A DNA stretch of 64,000 nt from assembly GCF_036014215.1 (NCBI RefSeq), contig NZ_CP107921.1, forward strand, positions 248,001 to 312,000, read 5' to 3'. The translations under genes were made by a program, and so were the position numbers. Positions 18,101-25,048 of the stretch are shown here, one piece after another. How positions within the stretch are numbered: position 1 is the stretch's first letter; the number at the start of each line of letters is the position of its first letter. The DNA is from Streptomyces sp. NBC_00440 (GTDB lineage: Bacteria; Actinomycetota; Actinomycetes; Streptomycetales; Streptomycetaceae). The notes under the pieces were generated by a model. That model was not told where the DNA came from. It worked only from the letters and a program-made list of their open reading frames with translations, and did no database searches.

Positions 18101-20583
18101 GTGGTGGTGTCGGCCGACCGGTATGCGTCGGCGACCTCCAGCAGGAGCAGTCCGAGCGAGCGCAGATCGCAGACCGCGTGGTGGACGGCGAAGACCACGA
18201 CCGTCTCGGTCTCGGCGGTGCGGATGGCGGTGACCCTGACGAGTGGGCCGGTGGCCGGGTCCATACGGCGGCAGGCCGCGTCCTCCAGCAGCGCCGTCAC
18301 CGCGGCCGCGTCCTGGCCCCGGGCGTCGAGCACGGCCAGCTCGGGCGGGAGCTCGGGGTGCAGTACCCGTCCCAGTACCTCGTCGCCCGGGACGAACGAG
18401 GTCCGCAGGGCCGGATGGCGGGCCACCACCGCTCGTACCGCCGCCAGGAAGTCGTCCACGCGGAACGCGCCGAGCACCTTGACCGCGCGGCCGACCACGT
18501 AGGGGGCGTCATCACCGGCGAGTTCGTCCGCGAGGAGCAGCGCCTCCTGGCCCGGCGAAGCCCCGGAGTAGGCGGCCTCGGCCGCCTCCGGCCCGGTCGA
18601 GACCCGCGGTGCCGCCGCGACGGCGGCCGCCAGTTCGGCGACGGTCGGCCCGGCGAGCAGGTCGGACAGGGACAGCTCGACCCCCAGCTCGGCGAGGACG
18701 CGTAACCTCAGGTCGACCACGCCCAGCGAGTCAAGACCCAGATCGAAGATGCCCGTGGAGTCGTCCAGCGCCTCCGGTGAGAGCCGCGCCACGGCAGCCA
18801 GCACGGCGCGGACACCGGCGCCCTCCTCGCCGGACGGGGCCGAGGTGCCCGGCGTGTCACCACCGACCAGCGGCAGTTCACCGCCCAGCCACTGTTCCCG
18901 GCATGCCTGCCGGCGGATCTTGCCGCTGGTGGTCCGCGGGACGCCGCCGCGCCGGGTGAAGAAGACGGCACCGACCGCGACGCCGAGTTCGGCGGTGGCC
19001 GCCGTCCGCACGCTGTCCGCCATGGAGGCGAGCCGGTCGGCGGAGATGTGCCGGTCCACTTCGAGGACGATCCCCAGGGCCTCGGCGCCGTCCTCCTCGT
19101 AGCCGAAGGCGGCAGCCGCGTCCGGGTCGAGCCCGGGGTGGCTTGCCGCGGCGATCCGCTCGGCGTCCTGCGGATGGACGTTGCGTCCGCGGACCACGAT
19201 CAGGTCCTTGATCCGTCCGGTGACATAGAGCTCGCCGTCGTGGCGGAACCCGAGGTCGCCGGTACGGAGGAAGGTGCCTGCCACGTCGGCCACCTGTGCG
19301 CCGAAGGTGGCCGCGGTGGCCTCCGGAGCATCGAGGTAACCGGCCGCCACGCTCGGGCCGCTGACCCATATCTCGCCGACGGTTCCGTCGTCCACCCGGC
19401 ATCCGAGGTCCGGATCGACGATCAGGACCTGGTGGCCGGCCGCCGGTGCACCACAGCTGACGAGCCGAATGCCGCGGCCTTCCGCTGCGGGCACTGCCCG
19501 TCCGTGCAGGGCGAGTTGGTCGTCGTCCACGGCCAGTACCCGGGCGCCTTCGCCGCGGTCGGCACCGGAGACCAGCAGGGTGGCCTCGGCGATCCCGTAG
19601 CAGGCGAAGAAGGCGCGGGGGTCGAACCCCTGCGCCGCGAAGGCCTCAGCGAAGCCGTCCTGGCTCTCCGCGCGGATCGGTTCGGCGCCGTTGAACGCCA
19701 CCCGCCAGCTGCTGAGATCGAGTCCGGCCGCACGTTCGGCGTCGATGTGCCGGACGCAGTGCGCGTATCCGAAGTTGGGACCGCCGCTGACGGTCGCCCG
19801 GTGCTCGGAGATCGCCTCCAGCCAGCTCCCGGGGTCCCGCATCAGGGCCTGGGGCGACATCAGCAGCGCGGGGAAACCGGTGTGGACGGGCTGGAGGATG
19901 CCGCCGATCAGGCCCATGTCGTGGAACGGCGGGAGCCAGATCACCGAAGAATCCTGCGCGGTGAGAGCGAACTTCGACCGGATCGCCTCAGCGTTGGCCA
20001 TCAGGTTGTGGTGGGTGACCATGACACCGCGAGGAGCGCCGGTCGAGCCCGAGGTGTACTGCAGGAAGGCGAGGTCGGCAGGGGCCGGACGGCGTCCGGA
20101 CCAGTCATCGGCCCGGTGGGTGGGCGCGCCGTCGGTGGTGTGGACCGTGACCGGGCCGCCACCGGCGTCCGCCGCGTGCTCGTCGAGCATCCTGCGGGAG
20201 GAGGCGACCGTCAGCCAGGCGGCCACCCGGGCGTCGGTGGCTGCGGCCAGCTGGCGTTGTGCGCGCTTGCGGCTGGTCGGCAGAGGCATCGGTACCGCCA
20301 CCATGCCCGCATACAGACAGGCCAGGAATCCCACCACGAAGTCGAGGCCGGGCGGGTAGAGCAGCAACAACCGGCTGCCGGAAGGGTGTTCGGACTCCAG
20401 GCGCGCCGCCAGTGCGCGCACCCGCCCGTCCAGTTCGGCGTAGCTCAACTCCTCGGCCATTCCCCCCGTGGCCCGCAGGAAGCCGAAGGCGCGGCGGTGC
20501 GGTTGGGCTTCGGCACGGTGGCTGAGCACGTCGACCAGCGTGCTCATGTCCGTGGACGGTGACATGTCGATGGCGTGGCTCAC
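12169..20583 (-). CDS. NRPS loading lipid: FAAL-ACP-C-A(Ala)-T-C-A(Cys-like)-T
   Basis: A 2,804-aa NRPS. The first ~580 residues are a fatty acyl-AMP ligase (YTSGSTG near 178, WLPPFHDMGLIGG, CYGIAEATL), followed by an ACP (GLDSLG, Ser near 617), so the chain should start with an activated fatty acid. Module 1: C with HHAVCDL near 802 (Gly of HHxxxDG is Leu), A with pocket DLFNNALTY, the Ala code recalled from saframycin-type FAAL NRPSs, T with GGHSL near 1667. Module 2: C with HLAVMDG near 1864 (catalytic second His is Leu), A with pocket DLFDMSLIW, closest to Cys-type codes, T with GGNSL near 2729. There is no termination domain; the chain passes to the PKS/NRPS 16 nt downstream. It starts with GTG preceded by GGGGGAAG. 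Confidence 0.93.
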   Translation of the reverse strand: MSHAIDMSPSTDMSTLVDVLSHRAEAQPHRRAFGFLRATGGMAEELSYAELDGRVRALAARLESEHPSGSRLLLLYPPGLDFVVGFLACLYAGMVAVPMPLPTSRKRAQRQLAAATDARVAAWLTVASSRRMLDEHAADAGGGPVTVHTTDGAPTHRADDWSGRRPAPADLAFLQYTSGSTGAPRGVMVTHHNLMANAEAIRSKFALTAQDSSVIWLPPFHDMGLIGGILQPVHTGFPALLMSPQALMRDPGSWLEAISEHRATVSGGPNFGYAHCVRHIDAERAAGLDLSSWRVAFNGAEPIRAESQDGFAEAFAAQGFDPRAFFACYGIAEATLLVSGADRGEGARVLAVDDDQLALHGRAVPAAEGRGIRLVSCGAPAAGHQVLIVDPDLGCRVDDGTVGEIWVSGPSVAAGYLDAPEATAATFGAQVADVAGTFLRTGDLGFRHDGELYVTGRIKDLIVVRGRNVHPQDAERIAAASHPGLDPDAAAAFGYEEDGAEALGIVLEVDRHISADRLASMADSVRTAATAELGVAVGAVFFTRRGGVPRTTSGKIRRQACREQWLGGELPLVGGDTPGTSAPSGEEGAGVRAVLAAVARLSPEALDDSTGIFDLGLDSLGVVDLRLRVLAELGVELSLSDLLAGPTVAELAAAVAAAPRVSTGPEAAEAAYSGASPGQEALLLADELAGDDAPYVVGRAVKVLGAFRVDDFLAAVRAVVARHPALRTSFVPGDEVLGRVLHPELPPELAVLDARGQDAAAVTALLEDAACRRMDPATGPLVRVTAIRTAETETVVVFAVHHAVCDLRSLGLLLLEVADAYRSADTTTSDTATSGAAVSRTHDEAHDAAYGAFAAGQRRLVETGDEDRLRRHWKTELSGVPLEIRLPMARAATGSARGAVERFVVPAELSAQVHDFARTHRLTVNAVLQAALHVLLHRLTGEERVAVGTPSANRGRSDRMDVVGYFVNVLPLASTHRPETGFAEAAAQLQHTLAVGLEHGELPYAAILQAADRSTDRCNVLVAYQSIQSEHTADIARIALEDPRLPVRVGGLTMLPVPLPRRDNAFDLTMNLADSGAELLGNVEYRADLFAAGDVRQFVDCYLGLLRSALADPAQPTAALSLSGTPQGAALPALATPAAPGAYDETSLTGLIDDWVRRTPEATALTDGRRTLDYRELDRAAGRLAAELAARGVGAESVVGVVTGRDVRTVIALLGVLKAGAAYLPLDPSLPDDRLQWILGRAGVPLVVAAGDARDLPGDLPVVPAEPTSELPPPPDVPVRPGNLAYVLFTSGSTGRPKGVALTHRNAVSFLAWARERFGTDLSAVLAATSFSFDLSVFEIFGPLTSGGTVVVARDVLVLAEDALPAPVALVNTVPSPLAELLRSGRLPQGVRTVNLAGEPLPRQLADAVLGHPSVDRLMNLYGPTEATTYACEALIRAGDPGEPPIGRPISGTHAYVLDDRLRPVAPGVPGELYLGGPGLARGYLNDPALTADRFLPDLARPGERMYRTGDVVRVDADGQLRYLGRSDDQVKIRGFRIEPGECAEALRRHPAVADAAVLPREVPGAGTVLCAWLVPAAGSTLEPGQVQAFARTRLPHYMVPSAIAVVDRLPQTPNGKLDKRALTTPGLAAAAGTAAPDGPVEQQLLEIFTELLARQDFGVEDSFFDLGGHSLLVARLITRIRRAFGVALPMRAVFEHPRIRALAPLVAAAAGQEADATVRLLPVSREPAPAPSSAQERMWLMQQMMPGNTAYSVAGAVRVRGPLDTGLLRRALRETVRRHEVLRTRLVSGDGGVRQVIAEEPDFGWIEEDLTELPEPERTAAAVRRMSAEAAVPVDLGGSRPVRLVVLRLAADEHLVGLVSHLAVMDGWSSGVFFRDLALAYRSLSGDEGAGVIEPAVQYADFADWQRASLEPVKQELLSWWTERLDGLPALAVPADRPRPSVMGFRGGSVPVRFDRGLRDRLAGLGTGRDATLFMVLLSAFATVLMRHSGQHDFAVGTPIAERPLPELDDVMGPFTNTVPIRLDLSGDPSFAELLDRTRERALEAYAHGTLPFETLVGELGLARDLSRTPVFQTMVSLQDDPLGGLDLPGMSSERLDVPRDTARFDLLLALSDGPAGLSGAMEFNQEIFDRATVEELIAHLEALLERVVGDAGAPVSRIPLLDATQTNRILHEWNDTAAPQQPVAIHTLFDEQEAATPDAVAVCDLSRSWTYHELRGRAERVARELLPVPGRDVAVLMGRSAAAVAAVLGVLKAGKAYVPIDPAFPSGRIAGILDICGAVCLLADPEHLAQAEELAAGRPGTRVVLVDADSAPTAVPDTVELPSVAPESVAYTIFTSGSTGVPQGVVLQHAAVVNTLRWVIGTLDFRPSDRLLWVTSLCFDLSVFDIFGTLASGGRIRVAEEEELAEPSRLAELLLGGEVTVWDSAPAALQRLLPALERRAAQPNSPAVRLVMLSGDWIPVTMPDRLRELLPGCHVRALGGATEAAIWSNHFPVEHVDPSWTSIPYGRPIQNARYHVLDRWMQPCSVGVPGDLYIGGACLALGYVDPKMTAQRFVPDPHSGRAGERLYRTGDLARYWRDGTLEFLGRSDQQVKIRGFRVEPGEVEAALRHCADVREATVAVRDDLPGGRCLVGYAVPAEGRSLDEAQLGKELRTRLPAYMVPGHLVQLERLPVTPNGKLDRRALPAPVLGSGGADFASPRTGTEQFIAGVWSQVLGVERPGSRDNIFDLGGNSLRLAEIHALLQQRFDGQLQLVHLFENPTIEGLARMVDGLADTGSATDRTQDRAERQKQAMQRRRAPRRAE

Positions 20584-20735
20584 GGGCTTCCCCCAGAAAT
20601 GACGTCAGAACGGAATGGCTTGCGGTTCGGCGGGCGCACAGCGGCGCGCGGCACGGCCTCGCGCGGCACGCGGGCGCGGCCGGCCGGCGGGTGGATGCCG
20701 ACGGGTGGATCAGGTGGCGGGGGCGGACCCGCTGC
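20584..20735. other. gap between thioesterase and FAAL-NRPS
   Basis: 152 bp without a gene. On the minus strand it holds two copies of GTGCCGCGCG about 15 bp apart and several GC-rich partial palindromes, but no convincing promoter or terminator, so read-through from the thioesterase gene into the NRPS is assumed. Confidence 0.4.
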
Positions 20736-21485
20736 TCAGAGGACGGCCGACAGCAGGCCGGTGACGTATTCGGGGTCGGTGTCTACGAAGAAGTGCTCGC
20801 CGAGCACCGTGCGCAGGGTGAACGACGCGCTGGTCTGCCGGGCCCAGCCCGACATCAGGTCCGCCGTCGCGCGCTGGTCACGGGTGCCCGCCAGGGCCAG
20901 GATCGGCACATCGAGGGGCGCCTCGTCCCGGCAGCGGTAGGACTCGACGATCGTGAAGTCGGCCCGGAGCAACGGCATCAGAAGACCCATCAACTCCGGC
21001 TGCTGGAAGACGGCTTCGGGGGTACCGCCGAGGTCGCGCAGCGCCTCGGTGAATTCGGCGTCCGGCAGACCGCTGATCGGCCGCTCGGTCCACGGCAGAT
21101 CCGGTGCCTGGCGTCCGGAGACCACCAGGGCGGCGGGCGGGCGGAATCCGAGTCTGCGGAGCTCCCGGCACAACTCGAAGGCCACCGTGGCCCCCAGGCT
21201 GTGCCCGAACAGTGTGTACGGACCGTCCACGGCAGCTGCCAACTCCCGCGCCAGGGGCTGCACCAGTGACGGGATGTCGCGGCAGAGGGGCTCGCCGAAC
21301 CGGCGGCCACGGCCCGGAGGCGTCACCGCGAGCACGGACGTGTCCGCCGGCAGCGATGCCTCCCAGCCCTCATAGGTCTGAGGTCCCCCACCGGCGTACG
21401 GGAGGCAGACGAGTGTCCGCCCGGTGGCTGGACCGGGCAGGCCGGTCCACCACCGGGAGGACCGGGAGTGGGTGGTGCTGATCAC
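20736..21485 (-). CDS. type II (editing) thioesterase
   Basis: A 249-aa alpha/beta hydrolase of the GrsT-like type II thioesterase family. These stand-alone enzymes free carrier domains of mis-primed acyl or aminoacyl groups. The triad is visible as Ser96 in GHSLG, Asp203 in GTRDQ and His231 in GEHFF, and CLPYAGGG near the N-terminus is typical. I chose the GTG at 21485 because AAGGAG lies 7 nt upstream and the length suits the family. Another GTG at 21527 would overlap the MbtH stop and add 14 residues. It sits between mbtH and the first NRPS in the same orientation. Confidence 0.9.
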   Translation of the reverse strand: MISTTHSRSSRWWTGLPGPATGRTLVCLPYAGGGPQTYEGWEASLPADTSVLAVTPPGRGRRFGEPLCRDIPSLVQPLARELAAAVDGPYTLFGHSLGATVAFELCRELRRLGFRPPAALVVSGRQAPDLPWTERPISGLPDAEFTEALRDLGGTPEAVFQQPELMGLLMPLLRADFTIVESYRCRDEAPLDVPILALAGTRDQRATADLMSGWARQTSASFTLRTVLGEHFFVDTDPEYVTGLLSAVL

Positions 21486-21519
21486 CGCGGCACTCCTTCC
21501 AGGAACGGGCGTGGCCGGA

Positions 21520-21738
21520 TCAGCCACGCAGGCTGAGTGGACGCATGTCGGTCCAGACCCGTTCCACGTGCGCGAGGCACTCTTCGCGCGTGCCTCTGAC
21601 GCCCTCAGGCCGCCATCCCGCAGGGAGTTCGATGTCGGCCGGCCAGATGGAGTACTGCTCCTCGCCGTTCACGACTACGCGGAAATCAATCGATGATTCG
21701 TGGTGGAACACTATCGCCTCAAACCTTGGAGTGCTCAT
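21520..21738 (-). CDS. MbtH-like NRPS accessory protein
   Basis: A 72-aa MbtH-family protein, a chaperone-like partner that binds NRPS adenylation domains and supports their folding and activity. The family pattern is clear: [10 protein letters not shown], then [19 protein letters not shown] and the C-terminal LSLRG. The start chosen is the ATG opening [10 protein letters not shown], which matches the family N-terminus; an in-frame start at 21813 would add 25 unrelated residues. No good Shine-Dalgarno is seen for either start. It is the first gene of the NRPS operon, and the Thr-like A domain in the PKS/NRPS belongs to a group that often needs MbtH. Confidence 0.92.
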   Translation of the reverse strand: MSTPRFEAIVFHHESSIDFRVVVNGEEQYSIWPADIELPAGWRPEGVRGTREECLAHVERVWTDMRPLSLRG

Positions 21739-21928
21739 ACACAGGAAAGGGGACGCGAGCGCGCCTGTGGCAGCACTCGACGCACGAGAAAGAAAGTGGA
21801 AAACCCGAAACACTGACGAGAGTCTTGAATCTCCCGCCGCCCCCTGGGAGAGAACCGGTCATAGCCCGCTCCCGAATCCAAACATTAACACGATGTGTCG
21901 ATCGCAAGAAAGACCCGATTTCACCGCC

Positions 21929-22035
21929 AGGGCAGCAATGCGGTGCATCGGGGGCATCTGTGCGGCATGCCGGGGCATCATCCGGTGCGCCAGGGGCAGC
22001 AACGCGGCGTGCCGGGGGCAGCAACACCATGGACC
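21929..22035. repeat. tandem repeat, about 5 imperfect 21-22 bp units
   Basis: Units begin at about 21929, 21951, 21972, 21993 and 22014. The shared pattern is GGGGCAKCAnnGCGGYGYGCC with scattered changes; the fourth unit is the best copy and the fifth is partial. The period is two helical turns, which would put repeated protein contacts on one face of the DNA. Confidence 0.75.
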
Positions 22036-22093
22036 GCATTACGGATATGGGATATCAAGCATGATAAAAGCCATCAGCTCGATAAATCAGGAA

Positions 22094-22114
22094 TCACTGG
22101 ACATTACCCAGTGA
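22094..22114. promoter_or_regulatory. inverted repeat TCACTGG-N7-CCAGTGA
   Basis: Perfect 7-bp arms around a 7-nt spacer in the divergent region, a plausible dimeric repressor or activator site. The CACTGG/CCAGTG half-site recurs at 51161-51179 with a 5-nt spacer. Confidence 0.45.
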
Positions 22115-22374
22115 CCATAACCCACCAAAAAGGTAACTATCGGTCCGGACGACGAGTCCAACGTAAGACCCCGGGGACAGCCGGAGGCGGACAGCCGGCG
22201 CACGCTCCACCCTCGTCGAGCGCGGCCCAGGCGTACCAATATCACTGCCCGAACAGGCACCTCTCCGACGACAAGGGAGGCCCGGCGGGACAGCTTGCGT
22301 ACTGATCGCCGTAAATCGGCCGGCCGGGTCGCATTCCTGTGACAGCTCTCCGGGGATCAGAAATCCGGCAGATC

Positions 22375-22403
22375 TTGACCCGCGAAGTCGACGCACCTAG
22401 GAT
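22375..22403 (+). promoter_or_regulatory. sigma-70-type promoter for the exporter/peptidase operon
   Basis: TTGACC (22375-22380), a 17-nt spacer, then TAGGAT (22398-22403). This is close to the HrdB-type consensus. Transcription would start near 22410 and leave a leader of about 170 nt before the MFS gene. Confidence 0.6.
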
Positions 22404-22452
22404 CCACGAATCGGGGGAGAGTGCGATTGAATATTTCTTTGCGATTCGCGAT

Positions 22453-22482
22453 GTGATACCGCCTGCCGATCGCCGATATCAC
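22453..22482. promoter_or_regulatory. spaced inverted repeat GTGATA-N18-TATCAC
   Basis: Lies 50 nt below the predicted -10 box, inside the leader of the exporter gene. It could be an operator or an RNA stem; arms are only 6 bp, so chance is possible. Confidence 0.3.
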
Positions 22483-22582
22483 TTCCGAGAGTGCCGCCGG
22501 CCGCACCGCGGACAGCCCGCCGGTCGCCGGGACCGGGAGAACCCCCGAAGCCCCAGCTCTCTGCCGGAAGGAATCCCTCAGC

Positions 22583-23857
22583 ATGCGGCCATTCGCCTCC
22601 CTTTTACCTGCCCGCGGGGCGACGCGGCCCCTGTCGGTCAACTATCTGGTCGACTCGCTCGGGACGGGACTGTTCCTCACCGGCGGTGTGGCGTTCTTCG
22701 TGCACGTGGTCGGGCTGACGCCGGCACAGGTCGGCGCCGGGTTCTCACTGGCGGGGCTGATCACGCTCGGGGCCTCGGTGCCCACCGGATGGCTCGCGGA
22801 CCGGATGGACACCCGCCGGCTGCTGATCGTGCTGCACGTGGCGGAGGCCGTGCTCTTCTGCCTCTATCCGCTGGTGCACTCCTTCCTCGGCTTCGTCGTG
22901 GTGGCCTGCGCGACCTCGCTGGCGATCCGGGCCACCAGTACCGTCCGGGCCGCACTGATCGGCGCCGTACTGGAGCCCGACCGTCTGGTGGCCGGACGGG
23001 CCTATCTGCGCGCGGTGTTCAACGGCGGCTTCGCCGGTGGTTCCGCGCTGGCCGCCTGGGCGCTGGCCGACGGTTCGCATCTCGCCTGCGAGCTGGTGAT
23101 CCTCGGGAACGCGGTCACCTACGTGCTCGCGGCCCTCACTCTCATCCCGTTGCCCGCCATGCCGCCCCGGCAGCGGCCCGCGGGGGCGAGCAAGGCGCCT
23201 GCGCTCAAGGACATCCCCTTCGTCCTGCTCACCCTGATGAACGGTCTGCTCGGCATGAACGGGATCGTCCTCACGCTGGCGCTGCCGCTGTTGATCGTCT
23301 CCGGGCAAGGCATCCCGAAAGCCCTGGCCGGTCTCTTCGTCACCGTCAACACCGTACTGATCGTGATCTTCCAGGTGCGGTTGAGCCGTGGCGCCGACAC
23401 GCTGGAGGGGGGTGCCCGCGCCCAGCGCCGGTCCGGCTTCCTGCTGGCGGTCTCCTGTGTGGGGATCGCGGCCGCGGTGGCGGCACACGGTACCGCTCTG
23501 AAGATCACTTTCCTGACTCTGGCGGTCCTGGTACTGACCGCAGGCGAACTCCTCGCCATGGCCGGGAGTTGGGGAATCTCGTACGGCCTGGCCCCGGAGC
23601 ACGCCCGCGGCGAGTACCTGGGCGTCTACGCACTCGGCGCGGCCTTCTCCGAGACGGTCGGGCCGGCTGCGACGGCATTCCTCGGTGTCCGCGAGGGCCC
23701 GCCCGGCTGGCTGGCCATCGCGGCAGTGTTCCTGTTGTCCGGGGTCGCCGTGGTGCCGCTGGTGGCCAGGGCGCAGGCGAAGCGGGCCGCGGCTGCCACA
23801 GGCGGCGCGACGGGAGACGCCGAGGACCTCACTGCTTCCGCGGGCGGCGCCGCATGA
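22583..23857 (+). CDS. MFS transporter, probable exporter of the cluster product
   Basis: A 424-aa major facilitator superfamily protein with about 12 hydrophobic segments. The loop after segment 2 carries GWLADRMDTRR, the usual MFS loop 2-3 motif. Length and lack of a signal peptide fit drug-efflux members. The ATG at 22583 follows GGAAGGAA. It forms an operon with the M28 peptidase (ATGA overlap) and faces away from the NRPS operon across a shared regulatory region, so export of the peptide product or self-resistance is a reasonable guess. The substrate cannot be read from sequence. Confidence 0.85.
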   Translation: MRPFASLLPARGATRPLSVNYLVDSLGTGLFLTGGVAFFVHVVGLTPAQVGAGFSLAGLITLGASVPTGWLADRMDTRRLLIVLHVAEAVLFCLYPLVHSFLGFVVVACATSLAIRATSTVRAALIGAVLEPDRLVAGRAYLRAVFNGGFAGGSALAAWALADGSHLACELVILGNAVTYVLAALTLIPLPAMPPRQRPAGASKAPALKDIPFVLLTLMNGLLGMNGIVLTLALPLLIVSGQGIPKALAGLFVTVNTVLIVIFQVRLSRGADTLEGGARAQRRSGFLLAVSCVGIAAAVAAHGTALKITFLTLAVLVLTAGELLAMAGSWGISYGLAPEHARGEYLGVYALGAAFSETVGPAATAFLGVREGPPGWLAIAAVFLLSGVAVVPLVARAQAKRAAAATGGATGDAEDLTASAGGAA

Positions 23858-24843
23858 ACCGTAACTGGCTCGAATATCTGCCTGGTTGGGGTGAGATCCG
23901 GTGTCAGATCGTCGACACCCTCGGCGAACTCAGGACGCGGCCCGGGTTCGACCGGGACCTGGCGGCGGCACTCCCCGGCATCACCGCGGCCGGAGTGGAG
24001 CGGCACATCACCGCGTTGACGGCCGGCGGGCCGCGCTGGCGTGAGGACGAGGAGAACGTCCGGGAGACCCTCCGCCACCTCCGCGAGGAACTGTCCGGGT
24101 ACGGCTACCCGGTGGTGGAGACGCGGTACGGCGAAGCGCCGCACCAGGTCAACCTGTTCGCCACGCTGCCGGGCCGCGACATCGACGCACCGCTGGTGGA
24201 GGTCGGCGCCCACTGGGACTCCAAGCAGGGCAGTCCCGGAGCCGACGACAACGCGAGCGGGGTCGCCGGTCTGCTCGAAACGGCCCGCGCCCTGCGCACT
24301 CTCGGCCCGCGTCAACGCGGCGTCCGGTTCTGCCTCTTCGGCGAGGAGGAGGAGTGGATGCTGGGGAGCCGCGAGCATGTGTCGGACATCGAGGCCGGCG
24401 GCGAGGTGGTGGAGGGCCTGATCGTGCTGGAGATGATCGGCTTCCGGGACGCGCGCCCCGGCGCACAGCGCAGCCCGCTGCGCATTCCGGGGGTGTTCTC
24501 GCCGCCGAGGACCGGCGACTTCATCGCGATCATCGCCGACCTGCGCTCACTGCCGTTCGCCAACGCGGTGCAGCGCAGCGCCCGGCAGTACGTTCCGGGG
24601 CTGCGGCTCTACCCGGTCAAGCGACTCGGGGGTCTGCTCAGGGACGCCGCACGCAGCGACCACCTGCCGTACTGGCGCAGTGGTCGCCGCGGGCTGCTCG
24701 TCACCGATACGGCCAACCTGCGTAATCCGCACTACCACAAGGCGACCGACACCCTCGGGACGCTCGACCTGGAGTTCGCGGCCGACGTTACCCGTGCGGT
24801 CGCGGGCGCCGTGGCCCAGCTGGCCGACCGCCCGACGGGCTGA
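23854..24843 (+). CDS. M28-family zinc peptidase
   Basis: A 329-aa M28-type co-catalytic zinc peptidase. Expected residues are present: His120 and Asp122 in GAHWDS, the bridging Asp in GADDNASG (131-132), the Glu run GEEEE (164-167), Glu193 in EMIGF, and the late NPHYHKATDT block that usually supplies the last His ligand. No signal peptide or membrane segment is seen, so it is probably cytoplasmic. Its start overlaps the MFS stop (ATGA). M28 enzymes are aminopeptidases or act on small peptides and cyclising substrates. Beside a FAAL-started NRPS it might trim a lipid-capped leader from the product or detoxify it; both are inference. Confidence 0.85.
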   Translation: MNRNWLEYLPGWGEIRCQIVDTLGELRTRPGFDRDLAAALPGITAAGVERHITALTAGGPRWREDEENVRETLRHLREELSGYGYPVVETRYGEAPHQVNLFATLPGRDIDAPLVEVGAHWDSKQGSPGADDNASGVAGLLETARALRTLGPRQRGVRFCLFGEEEEWMLGSREHVSDIEAGGEVVEGLIVLEMIGFRDARPGAQRSPLRIPGVFSPPRTGDFIAIIADLRSLPFANAVQRSARQYVPGLRLYPVKRLGGLLRDAARSDHLPYWRSGRRGLLVTDTANLRNPHYHKATDTLGTLDLEFAADVTRAVAGAVAQLADRPTG

Positions 24844-24889
24844 GCCGGTGCGACGGGCCGGGTGACACCGTGGAACGGATCAGCCAGGG

Positions 24890-25046
24890 CCTGTCCGGCC
24901 GACCTTCGTGGATCAGGCCGCGGCGTCCGGTGCGGTGCCTCGCAAGGCGGAGGATCGCCCCCGTACTGGACGTACTGGGGTGACTCCGACAACGCGGCGA
25001 GGTGCCGTGCCAGGCGTCGCGGGCCCACGAAGACCGGCCGGACAGG
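24890..25046. repeat. 157-bp imperfect palindrome (intergenic element)
   Basis: The outer arms, 24890-24911 and 25025-25046, are 22 nt long and complementary at 20 of 22 positions. Further in, CGTCCGGTGCGGTGCCTCGC pairs imperfectly with the copy ending near 25015, and the centre near 24970 has GTAC on both sides of CTGGAC. The whole forms a long folded-back structure between convergent genes. It could be a bidirectional terminator or a dispersed palindromic repeat of the MITE/REP kind. Confidence 0.7.
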
Positions 25047-25048
25047 AC

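Larger units (their letters stand above)
21739..22582. promoter_or_regulatory. divergent regulatory region between NRPS operon and exporter operon
   Basis: 844 bp without a credible gene and lower in GC than its flanks. It holds, from left to right, a 21-bp tandem repeat (21929-22035), a 7-bp-arm inverted repeat (22094-22114), a -35/-10 pair facing right (22375-22403) and a spaced inverted repeat in the exporter leader (22453-22482). No clear minus-strand promoter could be fixed by eye. Short open frames here lack ribosome binding sites and family features. Confidence 0.65.

Noticed and set aside
21486..21527. Earlier GTG start for the thioesterase
   Set aside because: The GTG at 21485 has AAGGAG at ideal spacing and gives the usual family length.
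21929..22035. Tandem repeat considered as a CRISPR array or as part of a precursor-peptide gene
   Set aside because: Units are imperfect and adjoining with no spacers, there are no cas genes, and the frames through it lack ribosome binding sites and core-peptide features.
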